A stretch of 64,000 nt of DNA from Stieleria mannarensis. GTDB lineage: Bacteria > Planctomycetota > Planctomycetia > Pirellulales > Pirellulaceae. This document shows, in pieces, positions 1 through 10,689 of this stretch; the stretch's first letter is position 1, and each line of letters begins with the position of its first letter. The notes below the pieces were generated by a model. That model did not search any database. It was not told the origin of the DNA and worked only from the letters and a program-made list of their open reading frames with translations. A program made the translations under genes and the position numbers. Location of the stretch: positions 186,001 through 250,000 of the forward strand of contig NZ_JACEHH010000004.1 of NCBI RefSeq assembly GCF_014154935.1, read 5' to 3'.

Positions 1-2
1 CG

Positions 3-836
3 GACCAATTCCGCGACTTGATGACGTTCCTGCTGACTCCGCCGCCGCACATGCCACTGGATTCGCCGCTGGAAGCTCCGCCGGTTCGCACCCAGGCCGA
101 GGTGGCGGCGGTATTGGCCGGGGCAGAGTCGATGCCGAGCGAGCTGGCCCCGGTCAACGTGGTGTTGGTGGCGGGCAAGAAAGATCACGGTCCGGGCGAA
201 CACGACTACCCCGCGTGGCAGATTCAGTGGGGGCAATTGCTGGCCGCCGCCGAAGCGGTTCACGTCGACGCCGCCTGGGACTTTCCGGATGTTCAACAAC
301 TCGCCGACGCCGATGTCTTGGTGTTCTTTCAAAAGGGCGACTGGGACGATCAGCGTCAATCCAAGATGGACCGGTATTTTGATTCCGGCGGCGGCGCGGT
401 CTACATCCACTGGGCCGTCAACGGAAACGACCGCGCCGATGATTTCTCACGCCGGATCGGTCTGGCATCCAAGGGGGGAAGCATCGGTTACCGGCATGGA
501 CCACTCGCCTTGAACGTGCACAACACCGACCATCCGATCATGCGGAACATCGAACCGCTGCAACTGTACGACGAAAGCTATTGGCGGCTGACCGGCCAGC
601 CGGAAAACGTCACCTTGTTTGCAACGAGTATCGAAGACGGTGCCGCGCGGCCACAAATGTGGGCTTACCAGCGATCGGCGGGACGCGTCTTTGTCAGTAT
701 TCCCGGCCACTACAGTTGGACGTTTGACGATCCGATCTTCCGGACGATCCTGTTGCGTGCGATGGCCTGGACGGCAAACCAACCGATCGACCGCTTCAAC
801 GAACTCGTCCCCCTTGGCGCGCGGATGGCGAAGTAG
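3..836 (+). CDS. ThuA-like domain protein, C-terminal part (5' end outside window)
   Basis: The reading frame is open from the left edge, so this is the end of a longer gene. The first residues (DQFRDLMTFLLTP) look like the end of the planctomycete haem-binding c-type domain that often precedes a ThuA module; that is inferred from family knowledge. From about residue 45 the sequence NVVLVAGKKDHGPGEHDY starts a ThuA (trehalose-utilisation, class I glutamine amidotransferase-like) fold, with GGGAVYIHWAV in the middle and GRVFVSIPGHYSWTFDDP near the end, all typical of the family. The exact reaction of secreted planctomycete ThuA proteins is unknown; a role in sugar metabolism is usually assumed. 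Sulfatase 1 follows on the same strand after 70 bases that hold one copy of a dispersed repeat. Confidence 0.82.
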   Translation, partial: DQFRDLMTFLLTPPPHMPLDSPLEAPPVRTQAEVAAVLAGAESMPSELAPVNVVLVAGKKDHGPGEHDYPAWQIQWGQLLAAAEAVHVDAAWDFPDVQQLADADVLVFFQKGDWDDQRQSKMDRYFDSGGGAVYIHWAVNGNDRADDFSRRIGLASKGGSIGYRHGPLALNVHNTDHPIMRNIEPLQLYDESYWRLTGQPENVTLFATSIEDGAARPQMWAYQRSAGRVFVSIPGHYSWTFDDPIFRTILLRAMAWTANQPIDRFNELVPLGARMAK

Positions 837-845
837 TGGTAAGTT

Positions 846-868
846 GTGGGATAGGCTTCCAGCCTGTC
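846..868 (+). repeat. Half copy of the GTGGGATAGGCTTCCAGCC repeat (family A)
   Basis: These 23 bases are identical to the left arm of the palindrome at 54166-54223 and to the copy at 24311-24333. Here only one arm is present, between the ThuA-like gene and sulfatase 1. Confidence 0.85.
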
Positions 869-906
869 AGTTGGTTCCTGTCGTTTCTCTCCCTGTTGTC
901 AGTTTC

Positions 907-2907
<2,001 letters not shown>

Positions 2908-2920
2908 CCGAAGACGGCGC

Positions 2921-2985
2921 AATAAAAATCCCCGTCGATCCTCGTGCCGCCTCTCGCCAGGCGGTACGCTCATCAACGGGGGATC
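2921..2985 (-). terminator. Probable rho-independent terminator for the PDZ gene
   Basis: A nested hairpin (arms 2928-2940 with 2972-2984, one bulge, and CCGCCT/AGGCGG at 2947-2952 and 2959-2964) is followed, on the minus strand, by a T-rich tract reading GATTTTTATT. This fits the end of the minus-strand PDZ gene, whose stop is at 3054. It lies between two convergent genes. Confidence 0.55.
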
Positions 2986-3053
2986 ATCGGACGTGCACCA
3001 TCAGGATGCACGTCGGGAGCTTGTCTTCGACCGCTGTCCGGTCAGCCGATGGA

Positions 3054-4061
3054 TCAGTTATTCAGAGGGTTGTCCACCGAAGCGTCCGTCGACGCAGATC
3101 CGTCGGCGTTGGCGTCCAGACCGGAATCAAGCGAAGCGTCCGTGTCGATCGATCCGGAGGCTGCCGCGGAGGTGCCGTCGGTCGAAGCGTCCAAGTCGGC
3201 CGAACCGTCCACGTTCAGATCGGCGCCGTTCAGATCGGCGCCGTTTTGTGTCGCACGGTTTTGCGTGCCCGCCGATGCGGCCTGATCGCGATCGTCGTTG
3301 TTACGCAGTTCGTCAATCGTCGCTCTCAACTGCTGCACTTCGTCTTCCAACGCCTTGATGCGTGCTTCGTAGTGCGTCGACGCGTTTGCCGAACCGTCCA
3401 GTGCGGGCTTTTGTGCCGTGTAGCGGTCATTTTGATTTTGCCGCGCGGCCAGGGTTGCGGTCACCGATTGTTGTTGGCCGTTTCGCAACACGTTCAGATT
3501 CAATTGCGCGTTCGAATCGGCGTTGCGGACGATTCGTGCCAATTGATCGGTCGACGTGATCGCTTGACCGTTCGCATTGACCACCACGTCACCGGCTTGC
3601 AGTCCGGCTTGTGCGGCGGCACTCCCTTGGTTGACGTTGGTAATTCGGATGCCTTGATCGGTGTTCTGCAAACCGATCCCCAGCCGTGCCCGTTGTCGCG
3701 TGCGGGCGTTCACATTGGGCAACACCTGTCCGGTGGCTTGGTCGACGCCTTGACGGATCGCTTGCCGCGTTCCCTCTCCGATCGATCCGCGAATCGAATC
3801 GCCTCGGCGGACCTGATCGGTGGCGGCATCAATTCCCGATCGGACCGCATTGCCGACGCTCTCTCCGACGCGATTCTGCAGCGTCGCATTGGCGCCCGCA
3901 TTGAGACCGGCGCCGGCATCGATTTGGCCCGAACCCAATTGACCCGCACCTAATTGGTTCGTGATCGCTTGGCCGATTCCTTGTGCGGTTGAATGGTTCG
4001 CGGGAACAGCCAGTGACGTTCCGGCCATGGCCGCGACACAGAGAATACTTTTAATACGCAT
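3054..4061 (-). CDS. Secreted PDZ-domain protein with coiled coil
   Basis: A 335-aa exported protein with signal peptide (MRIKSILCVAAMAGTSLA). AAGGAG (complement of 4068-4073) directly abuts an upstream ATG at 4067, so the second ATG at 4061, six bases further on, is the better start. After a Gly/Ala/Gln-rich stretch, residues about 120-205 form a PDZ domain: RLGIGLQNTDQGIRITNV, then GSAAAQAGLQAGDVVVNANG. There is no protease domain, so it is not DegP-like; PDZ probably binds a protein C-terminus in the periplasm. YEARIKALEDEVQQLRAT is a short coiled coil. The last 80 residues are Asp/Ala/Ser-rich with imperfect repeats (GADLNGADLNVDGSADLD). Function unknown. Confidence 0.8.
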   Translation of the reverse strand: MRIKSILCVAAMAGTSLAVPANHSTAQGIGQAITNQLGAGQLGSGQIDAGAGLNAGANATLQNRVGESVGNAVRSGIDAATDQVRRGDSIRGSIGEGTRQAIRQGVDQATGQVLPNVNARTRQRARLGIGLQNTDQGIRITNVNQGSAAAQAGLQAGDVVVNANGQAITSTDQLARIVRNADSNAQLNLNVLRNGQQQSVTATLAARQNQNDRYTAQKPALDGSANASTHYEARIKALEDEVQQLRATIDELRNNDDRDQAASAGTQNRATQNGADLNGADLNVDGSADLDASTDGTSAAASGSIDTDASLDSGLDANADGSASTDASVDNPLNN

Positions 4062-4592
4062 CAACATCTCCTTCGATTGGTTGTGGGGAATTCGCCGGGT
4101 AAGGGATAGTTGTTGATCCCTGCCCCGAACCGGTCGTTGACCGACCGCTGGGGCGTCCGTCCCGGACGCGGAAGCATCACCTCGATGCCTTCACGTCGGC
4201 GTTGCGGGAGAAGCAGACCGCGTACCAATTGCTTCAGAACATGCTCACCCATTAACAATGACGATGGTTTGATCGAAGGCCGTTCAATGGACGTTCGCAA
4301 AGCGGCCAAGTTGATCGGCGACAAACATCGCGTCCGCCCGGATCAGCACCCCGTAGGACGGCCCTTCCGGGCGGTCGCTGCATAGCGGCCTTCACGCCGG
4401 CCTTACGCCGATGTGCGACGGTACAACCGTTCAGTTGCTCGCGTTGATCGAAACCAGGGAATCGTGAATTCAGAGGGTTCTCCTGTTGAAATCGCAATGC
4501 CGCGACCTTAGAGTGGAAGGAGACGCTGCTGGGGGGGTTGTGGATCCGACAACGTAAGGAAGCATCAACCCCGAATTGATTGAGACTGGGGC
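4062..4592. other. Intergenic region, no gene seen; one dispersed repeat
   Basis: No open frame here has convincing protein character. The region separates the divergent PDZ gene and the 258-aa unknown gene, so their promoters must lie in it, but I could not pick boxes with confidence. Positions 4353-4377 match, inverted and 23 of 25 bases, positions 51369-51393 (core CGACCGCCCGGAAGG), so this is a copy of a dispersed repeat. Confidence 0.6.
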
Positions 4593-5369
4593 ATGGCGAT
4601 GAATCATCTCTTGCTGCACGTTGACAACGTGCCACATCGTGTTCGTTCTGCTTTTCGTCCGCTTCTGACCGCCATTGATTATGCGTGTCAATCCAATTGC
4701 GACCGTTGGGAATTCGCGGTGGAGATGGAGCAATTGACGGCGTTGGGATTGGCGCCCAATGATTTCCGCTGGCTGGTGCGTCACGGACTGGTCCACCATC
4801 AGCGTGAAGTGACGCTGGAAAGTGACGATGGGCGCGCCTTCTTGCCGACGGGTGATTTGATCTTTCCCGATCGGACCTGTTTCGTCCTGACCGACCGAGG
4901 CATCCAGCTTGCCCAAGCCTTGCTAGCAAATCACCAAACGGTTGTCCCCGACGTTCTGCGTGCGGCCGAGGTTCCGCGGGGCATCGAGGCCGCGGAGGCA
5001 TTCGAGTCGCTCGAGACGGCCTCGGGCGCCAACGGGCGTCATCACCAGGACGCCCGGCGACCGCGCTGGGATTCGGAGCGGCGCGTATTGGGCGTCAACG
5101 GGATGATCGTCAAGTGTTTCAAGTGGGTGGCCGTCAATCAGCAAGCGATCCTGTGTGCGTTTGAAGAAGAAGGTTGGCCGCCACGAATTGACGATCCGTT
5201 GCCGCCGCAGCCGGATCAGGACGCCAAACGCCGGCTGAGCGACACGATCAAGTGTCTGAATCGAAAGCAGACCAACCCGCTGGTGCATTTCCGTGGCGAC
5301 GGCACCGGCGAAGGCGTGGTTTGGGAGTTCGTATCCAGCTCGGAACCCGTCCCGTGGGATGATCACTAA
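4593..5369 (+). CDS. Conserved-looking protein of unknown function (258 aa)
   Basis: I cannot assign a function. The protein has no signal peptide or membrane segment, so it is probably cytoplasmic. The N-terminal half has an alternation like a winged helix (LTALGLAPNDFRWLVRHGLV, then RTCFVLTDRGIQLA), and the C-terminal half contains VKCFKWVAVNQQAILCAFEE, GWPPRIDDPLPP and IKCLNRKQTN, ending with a Gly-Trp rich strand (GDGTGEGVVWEF). I recall similar C-terminal halves in planctomycete hypothetical proteins, without a known role. A second ATG at 4599 is an equally possible start. It is not obviously linked to the cardiolipin synthase gene about 100 bases downstream. Confidence 0.72.
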   Translation: MAMNHLLLHVDNVPHRVRSAFRPLLTAIDYACQSNCDRWEFAVEMEQLTALGLAPNDFRWLVRHGLVHHQREVTLESDDGRAFLPTGDLIFPDRTCFVLTDRGIQLAQALLANHQTVVPDVLRAAEVPRGIEAAEAFESLETASGANGRHHQDARRPRWDSERRVLGVNGMIVKCFKWVAVNQQAILCAFEEEGWPPRIDDPLPPQPDQDAKRRLSDTIKCLNRKQTNPLVHFRGDGTGEGVVWEFVSSSEPVPWDDH

Positions 5370-5470
5370 GGTTGCACCTGGTTCCCCTGAGGCGGCCTTG
5401 GCCGTCGCGACGAATTAGGGATCGTTTACAATGTCGATCCTTCCCCCGTCGCGTGGCAGCTGTCCCTTTC

Positions 5471-6913
5471 ATGATCGATCTTTCCACTTCCAATCTGACC
5501 GCGTTCGGTGCCACCGTCTTTGTTTTTGTGGTGCTCGGCATCCTGTCAGCGGTGCAGGCGGTGTTGTCGACACGGACGTCCCAAGGGGCCGTCGCCTGGG
5601 CGATCACGTTGGTCACGTGGCCGTTTATCGCCGTCCCCGCCTACTGGATTTTCGGTCGCAACAAATTCCAAGGGTATGTCAATCTGCGGCGAGACCGCAC
5701 CAGCGATGCGATCGACAACTTGGACCGGGTTCGCGACAGGATGACGCCGTACATCGTCGACTTGGGATCGCGTTTCGGTGAAGCACGGGCGCTCGAGCAA
5801 CTCGCCTGGATGCGATTCACCAGGAACAACGACACGCGTCTGTTGGTCAACGGCCAAGCCACCTTCGACGCGATCTTTCGGGAAATTGACGCGGCCACGA
5901 CCTACATCTTGGTCCAGTTTTTCATCATCCATGACGACTCGCTGGGCAGACAGCTCAAGGACCGGTTGATCGCCAAGGCGAAGCAGGGCCTGTCCGTCTA
6001 TCTGCTTTATGACGACATCGGTTCCAGCGGCATCCCCAAAGCCTTCGTCAACGAACTGACCGCCGCCGGGGTGCGCGTCACGGGGATGCGAACGACGCGG
6101 GGATGGCGGAACCGATTTCAAATTAACTTTCGCAACCATCGCAAGATCGTCGTGGTCGACGGCCGCATCGCGTTTGTCGGTGGGCACAACGTCGGTGACG
6201 AATACATCGGCCGGCACCCCCGATTGTCCCCCTGGCGCGACACCCACATCTCGATCAGCGGCCCGGCCGTGTTGGCGACACAGATGGCGTTCGTCGAAGA
6301 CTGGTACTGGGCAACCGAATCAATGCCCACCGTCTCCTGGGAACCGCAACCGTCGGACGAGGACGACAAAATCGTTTTCGTGCTGCCCAGCGGCCCGGCC
6401 GATGACTATGAAACCTGTGGGCTGTTCTTCACCCACGCGATCAATTCGGCGGACGAACGCATTTGGATCGCCACTCCCTACTTCGTCCCCGACGAAGGCG
6501 TGATCACGGCGCTGCAATTGGCGGCCCTGCGAGGCGTCGACGTGCGTGTTCTGATCCCCGGAATCCCCGACAAACCATGGATCAAGTTGGCCGCCATGTC
6601 CTACGTCCGCCAAGTCATCGAAGCCGGCGTCAAGGTGTACGAATACGGCGACGGTTTCCTGCACCAGAAAGTCCTGTTGGTCGACGGCTACGCCTCGGCG
6701 ATCGGGACCGCCAATTTTGACAACCGTTCGTTCCGATTGAATTTTGAAATCACCGTGCTGACGATCGACGACGACTTCACCCGCGAAGTCGAACAGATGC
6801 TGCTGACCGACTTCGAAAACTCGACCGAAATCACCGCCGAGCAACTCGCCGCTCGGCGCTGGTGGTCGGTCGCAGGCTCCCAAATCGCCCGCCTGTTCGC
6901 CCCGATCCTCTGA
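5471..6913 (+). CDS. cls: Cardiolipin synthase (phospholipase D superfamily)
   Basis: Condenses two phosphatidylglycerol molecules to cardiolipin and glycerol at the inner membrane. The ATG at 5471 gives 480 aa, the usual length for bacterial Cls; the frame is open about 100 bases upstream but that part has no family character. Two N-terminal membrane segments (residues about 10-32 and 40-62, ending PAYWIFGRNKFQG, a typical Cls/PLDc_N motif) precede two catalytic HKD motifs: NHRKIVVVDG near residue 222 and LHQKVLLVDG near residue 397, each followed by a GG/GTANFDNRS segment. It ends convergently with the PlsC gene, 23 bases away, and belongs by function with that phospholipid run. Confidence 0.93.
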   Translation: MIDLSTSNLTAFGATVFVFVVLGILSAVQAVLSTRTSQGAVAWAITLVTWPFIAVPAYWIFGRNKFQGYVNLRRDRTSDAIDNLDRVRDRMTPYIVDLGSRFGEARALEQLAWMRFTRNNDTRLLVNGQATFDAIFREIDAATTYILVQFFIIHDDSLGRQLKDRLIAKAKQGLSVYLLYDDIGSSGIPKAFVNELTAAGVRVTGMRTTRGWRNRFQINFRNHRKIVVVDGRIAFVGGHNVGDEYIGRHPRLSPWRDTHISISGPAVLATQMAFVEDWYWATESMPTVSWEPQPSDEDDKIVFVLPSGPADDYETCGLFFTHAINSADERIWIATPYFVPDEGVITALQLAALRGVDVRVLIPGIPDKPWIKLAAMSYVRQVIEAGVKVYEYGDGFLHQKVLLVDGYASAIGTANFDNRSFRLNFEITVLTIDDDFTREVEQMLLTDFENSTEITAEQLAARRWWSVAGSQIARLFAPIL

Positions 6914-6936
6914 ACCTTTCTACCCCCAACCTCGCT

Positions 6937-7584
6937 TCACGACGCCTCCCAACGCGGGATCTCCTTTTCCGCTTCCAGTTCATTCATCGCGTCACAAATC
7001 GCTTGCATGAACGCGTCTTTCTTCCCCGGCCAACGGATCGCCTGGCCGATGAACACGTCACAGAAAAACGGCACCAAGATCCCTTCGCCCTTGGGCAATG
7101 ACCGCCCCAATCCGTGCATGAAGACGGGTGTGAACGGCACTTCGGGATAACGCTTTGCGATGTGGGCGATTCCTGTTTTGAATTCCTCACGCACCTCCGG
7201 CGTCCCGCGACTCCCTTCGGGGAACAGGATCAGAATCTTGCCCTCCTCGAGCGCCTGACAAATCCCGGCCAGCGGGTCGCGACGGACGCCTTTGACCTCG
7301 CGTTCCAGTGGAATGATGCCGATGATTTTGGTCGAAAACCAAGCCATCAGCCGGTTCCGCAAGAAGTGATCGGCCGCCGCGACCGGATGGACGTCTTTCA
7401 ATCGCCGCATCCCGAACAGAGTCATCAACACCATCGTGTCCAAGTGACTGTTGTGGTTGGCGACGACCACGGCGGGACCCTGGTCCGGTAACAGGTTCGC
7501 CCTCCGCACGTTCAAACCGATCACAACCAGGATCACCGGACGCACGATCAACAGAAAGTACAGGTACCGCAAGACGTCCGTCAT
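6937..7584 (-). CDS. 1-acyl-sn-glycerol-3-phosphate acyltransferase-like (PlsC family)
   Basis: Transfers an acyl chain to lysophosphatidate or a similar acceptor at the membrane. A 215-aa protein of normal length. The catalytic HX4D motif is NHNSHLDT (residues about 42-49) and the acceptor-phosphate motif is FPEGSRGTPE in the middle; IPLEREVKGVRRDP fits block II. It begins with a hydrophobic segment (LYFLLIVRPVILVVIGLNV). It starts three bases after the CdsA stop, so it is the last gene of a tight minus-strand run CDP-alcohol transferase / CdsA / PlsC. Because the genome should carry a housekeeping plsC elsewhere, this may be a paralogue for a special lipid (inference). Confidence 0.9.
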   Translation of the reverse strand: MTDVLRYLYFLLIVRPVILVVIGLNVRRANLLPDQGPAVVVANHNSHLDTMVLMTLFGMRRLKDVHPVAAADHFLRNRLMAWFSTKIIGIIPLEREVKGVRRDPLAGICQALEEGKILILFPEGSRGTPEVREEFKTGIAHIAKRYPEVPFTPVFMHGLGRSLPKGEGILVPFFCDVFIGQAIRWPGKKDAFMQAICDAMNELEAEKEIPRWEAS

Positions 7585-7587
7585 CGA

Positions 7588-8562
7588 TCAACCGTAGCAG
7601 TAGTAGATGAAGTGAAAGAACAACGGTGCGGTGTAGGTCAGACTGTCGACGCGATCCAAGACACCTCCGTGGCCGGGCAGCGTACTGCCGGAATCTTTGA
7701 CGCCTAAATCACGTTTGAGGGCGGAGATGGAAACATCGCCGGCGAACCCGGATAAGCCGATGATCAGACCAGCCATCAGCGATCGAGGCAGGTCAAGAAA
7801 CGTCAACCAGGGACCGACAAACCCTGCCAGTGCGACCGTGGACGCGACACCGCCGATCAGTCCGCCGACCGTTTTGCCCGGACTGACCTTTGGGATCACC
7901 TTGCGTTTTCCGACCGTTTTTCCCCAGCAAAACTGCGCCACGTCATTGAACTGCGTCAACAGGACCAGAAACACCAGCAACGCCGCGCCGGGGGATGTTT
8001 TCGCTGATTCGTCCGCCCAAACCGCCGCGACCCGTGCCGACGTCTCGGGCTGAATGAACAGCAGCATCGCGGCGTGCGAGAGGCTGAAGACGGTGGTCAT
8101 CAATCCCCATTGCACCGTCCCGATCGCCCGCAAAAATCCTTTCGTCTCGCCGATCAACACCATCCTGGTGGGCAGCCAGATGAACATGTACACGGGAATA
8201 AAAATGATGAACATCCCGAACCAGGCCGTTCCCACCCAGATGTATTGCAACGGGATTGCCAAATACGCCCAGAACAGGACGCGGTGATCGGCCCGCCGCG
8301 TCGGAATCAGCGACAAGAATTCCTTGAAAGCGAGAAAGCTGACAAAGCCGAAGAAGACAACTGCCGTGGTCCGCGAAACAGCCAGCACGGCCGCAAAACT
8401 GGCAACGATGACCCACCACGTCCGAACGCGAAGTGCCAATTCGGTGTCGTCTCGATCGGGAACCGAGCGTTGACGCAAGAACAGAATCGCGTTGGCCAAC
8501 AGCAACAATACGGCGATCGCCGCGAACGTCAGATGGATCTCCGTCGAGAGGTGACTGAACAA
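7588..8562 (-). CDS. Phosphatidate cytidylyltransferase (CdsA family)
   Basis: Makes CDP-diacylglycerol from CTP and phosphatidate in the membrane. 324 aa with about eight hydrophobic segments. The CdsA signature is complete near the C-terminus: GLSGFAGDVSISALKRDLG, then VKDSGSTLPGHGGVLDRVDS, with the catalytic Asp pair. SPGKTVGGLIGG upstream is also typical. The gap to the upstream CDP-alcohol phosphatidyltransferase is two bases and to PlsC three bases, so the three products are probably made together. CdsA supplies the substrate for the enzyme encoded just upstream. Confidence 0.93.
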   Translation of the reverse strand: MFSHLSTEIHLTFAAIAVLLLLANAILFLRQRSVPDRDDTELALRVRTWWVIVASFAAVLAVSRTTAVVFFGFVSFLAFKEFLSLIPTRRADHRVLFWAYLAIPLQYIWVGTAWFGMFIIFIPVYMFIWLPTRMVLIGETKGFLRAIGTVQWGLMTTVFSLSHAAMLLFIQPETSARVAAVWADESAKTSPGAALLVFLVLLTQFNDVAQFCWGKTVGKRKVIPKVSPGKTVGGLIGGVASTVALAGFVGPWLTFLDLPRSLMAGLIIGLSGFAGDVSISALKRDLGVKDSGSTLPGHGGVLDRVDSLTYTAPLFFHFIYYCYG

Positions 8563-8564
8563 TC

Positions 8565-9290
8565 TTATTCTTCCTCGGGATCTTTAACGGCGGACGTCTG
8601 GGAGCCGGACGCCGAATCGCTTCGCAGCGCGATGTGCAAGGTCTCCGAGATGATTCGCAGGCGGCGGAAGGCCGTGATGGCGCCGCCCACGATGATCAAT
8701 CCCAGCACCGTTCCCATGATGTGCGATTGCCAGCGCCCCGAGAGGCCGGCACTGGACAGCGAAACGAGGCAACACAAGACACTTCCCAGCGTCATCAATG
8801 CCATTCGCTGTGGCTTGGCCATCGGACCGGCAAAGACTCCGCCCGCACCGACGCTCGAACCGATCGCGCGGACGTATGCGACAAACACGGCGACAACGGC
8901 CGCCATCAGCCCCAACTCTGGGCGAGAAGCCAACGAATACCCTGCACCGATCAGAATCACCGCATCGGAAACGCGATCGGGGACCTCGTTGTACAACGCT
9001 CCGACCGGAGAACGTTTTCCGCCCTCGACGGCCACCATGCCGTCGAGCAGGTTGGCGATCAACCTCAACTGCATGCAGACGGCAGCCAGGAAGTACAGCC
9101 CGGCCAAGATGCCGGACGACTGAGCGACCGACGTACCGGCCAGTGCCAGCCCGGCGACGACCGCGAACCCGATGCTGGACGCGCTGATCATGTTCGGTGT
9201 CACCGCCGTCTGGGCCAGCCACGCCGCGAAACGCTGAAAGATTCGCCAATCACGCGTCTTCAGCGGACGTCTTCCCTCGATTTCGTTCAT
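8565..9290 (-). CDS. CDP-alcohol phosphatidyltransferase family protein with variant motif
   Basis: A membrane enzyme that would displace CMP from CDP-diacylglycerol by an alcohol. The ATG at 9290 gives 241 aa; the frame stays open to 9782, but that extension runs inside the next gene and is ignored. About six hydrophobic segments. The family motif D-x2-DG-x2-AR-x8-G-x3-D-x3-D is recognisable but altered: NLLDGMVAVEGGKRSPVG followed by ALYNEVPDRVSD, so the first Asp is Asn, AR is AV, and the middle Asp is Asn. The same spacing is kept, suggesting a distinct subfamily and not random decay. Gene order with a CdsA paralogue recalls the ynbA-ynbB pair of E. coli (from memory). The alcohol substrate is unknown. 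Confidence 0.83.
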   Translation of the reverse strand: MNEIEGRRPLKTRDWRIFQRFAAWLAQTAVTPNMISASSIGFAVVAGLALAGTSVAQSSGILAGLYFLAAVCMQLRLIANLLDGMVAVEGGKRSPVGALYNEVPDRVSDAVILIGAGYSLASRPELGLMAAVVAVFVAYVRAIGSSVGAGGVFAGPMAKPQRMALMTLGSVLCCLVSLSSAGLSGRWQSHIMGTVLGLIIVGGAITAFRRLRIISETLHIALRSDSASGSQTSAVKDPEEE

Positions 9291-9355
9291 CGCAAACAAC
9301 CCGTGATGGATCGAGCAGCTCGGCCAATCAATGCACTGCCGATTGTAGCGGAAGA

Positions 9356-10108
9356 CTACAACAGCGTTTGCCCGCCATCGATGCTCAAAATCTGTCCCGT
9401 CGCCATCGAGGTCCCGGTGGCAAAGAACAGCACCGCGTCGGCGATGTCGTCCGGCTGAGAGGCCTTGGGGATCGGATAGCCGGCGACCATCGCGTCCAAG
9501 TCCCACTTGGGATTGCCCTCCTTGATCCAACGGCTGTCGATCGGGCCGGGACAAACCGCGTTGACACGAACGTCGGGTGCCAAAACACGGGCGAGCGATT
9601 TGGTCATCGTGTTCAAGCCCGCTTTGCTCGCGCAGTACGCGATCGACGAACCGCTGCCGGTGATCCCCGCGACCGAACTGACGTTGACAACGCTGCCCGA
9701 TCCGCCGTGTCGCAACAGATCGGCCGCCGCCCGGGTGACGAAGAAGACGCCTTTCAAGTTGACCGCCAGCATCCGATCCCACATCGCTTCGGTCAGACCT
9801 TCCAAGTCGCCGTGCTCGATGAACGACGTCGTCGCGGCGTTGTTGACCAAAACGTCCAACCGCCCGAAGGTTTCTCCGACCTTGAGCACCATTTTGCGGA
9901 CACGCGCATCGTCGGACACGTCACAGCCTTCCACCAGAACCTTGGCCCCCAACGCCTTGGCATCCGACGCGGTCTGCAACGCCTCGCTTTCGCTGCGCGA
10001 GTAATTGACAACGACGTCGTAGCCGCGGCGGGCGAACTGCAGGACACAGGCGCGGCCGACGCCGGTCGCCGAACCGGTCACGAGGGCAACGGGGCGTGAT
10101 TCAGACAT
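9356..10108 (-). CDS. Short-chain dehydrogenase/reductase (FabG-like SDR)
   Basis: NAD(P)-dependent oxidoreductase of 250 aa, classical SDR size. Cofactor loop TGSATGVG near residues 11-18, NNAATT, catalytic Ser in NVSSVAGITG, and YCASKAG with the catalytic Tyr and Lys. CPGPIDSRWI and the end ATGQILSIDGGQTLL are typical. Substrate cannot be told; FabG-type 3-oxoacyl reduction or an alcohol/sugar oxidation are both possible. It is upstream of, and co-oriented with, the phospholipid run, 65 bases before the CDP-alcohol transferase start, so co-transcription is possible but not tight. Confidence 0.92.
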   Translation of the reverse strand: MSESRPVALVTGSATGVGRACVLQFARRGYDVVVNYSRSESEALQTASDAKALGAKVLVEGCDVSDDARVRKMVLKVGETFGRLDVLVNNAATTSFIEHGDLEGLTEAMWDRMLAVNLKGVFFVTRAAADLLRHGGSGSVVNVSSVAGITGSGSSIAYCASKAGLNTMTKSLARVLAPDVRVNAVCPGPIDSRWIKEGNPKWDLDAMVAGYPIPKASQPDDIADAVLFFATGTSMATGQILSIDGGQTLL

Positions 10109-10221
10109 GGAAAGGAATCTAAAAAAGGAAAGAGAATTGGATGATCAAAACCGCCACACGCAAAGGACTTCTCGCAGGCGAGAGTCTCGCGCCGAAAGCG
10201 GGGCGACGCACTAAGTTACGA

Positions 10222-10266
10222 GAAACCCTCCCAAGAAGGGAGGGGCGAGCGCAGCGAGGGGGTTTC
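10222..10266. repeat. Nested inverted repeat (GAAACCCTCCC type)
   Basis: An inner hairpin CCCTCCC (10226-10232) and GGGAGGG (10238-10244) lies inside outer arms GAAACCC (10222-10228) and GGGTTTC (10260-10266). No T-tract follows on either strand, so a terminator is unlikely; it looks like a repetitive extragenic palindrome. Confidence 0.6.
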
Positions 10267-10316
10267 CTTCTTGAGTGGTTGTGTTGGAGAGGGAGGTCGG
10301 GAGGAGTCGAAAGAGC

Positions 10317-10387
10317 CCACGGATGGCAGCGCGAACCCACGGATCCCCAACCGCATCACATCCGTGGGTTCGGGCTGCCATCGGTGG
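10317..10387. repeat. 28-bp inverted repeat with 15-base loop
   Basis: Arms 10317-10344 and 10360-10387 pair at 26 of 28 positions (core GGCAGC.CGAACCCACGGAT). Such an arm length is far above chance. No other copy was seen in the window, so it may be a single representative of a genome-wide family. Confidence 0.8.
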
Positions 10388-10689
10388 GTAATGACAGTCC
10401 TTGCGGTCCTGGGAGAGCGGGGGGAGAGCGACGAAACCCCTTCGCTAACAACGACTCAAAAACCTCATGACCTCTGGAAGGGCGAGTGTCTCCCACTGTT
10501 TGACGGCACCCAGCCTTGACTCAATGCGTCTGGGGACGATCCCTCAAGGCGAGACACCAACGCTGGACATTCCAGGTCTGCACCCGCGACCGGGCTGAAC
10601 CTGATACCATAGCGACGAACAGGGGGAAAGAGGCTTAGGAATGGAGAACTTGGACACCACTCGTCGACTGGGATCTCCCGCCGTCATTG

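Larger units (their letters stand above)
10109..10640. other. Repeat-rich intergenic region
   Basis: No believable gene lies here. It holds two palindromes described separately (10222-10266 and 10317-10387) and a fragment AGACACCAACGCTGG (10551-10565) that resembles the ends of repeat family C at 45912-45991. The region lies between the SDR start and a decayed lyase gene, consistent with a site of accumulated insertions or deletions. Confidence 0.65.

Noticed and set aside
9291-9782. N-terminal extension of the CDP-alcohol transferase frame
   Set aside because: It overlaps the SDR gene in another frame and has no family character; the ATG at 9290 fits the family start.
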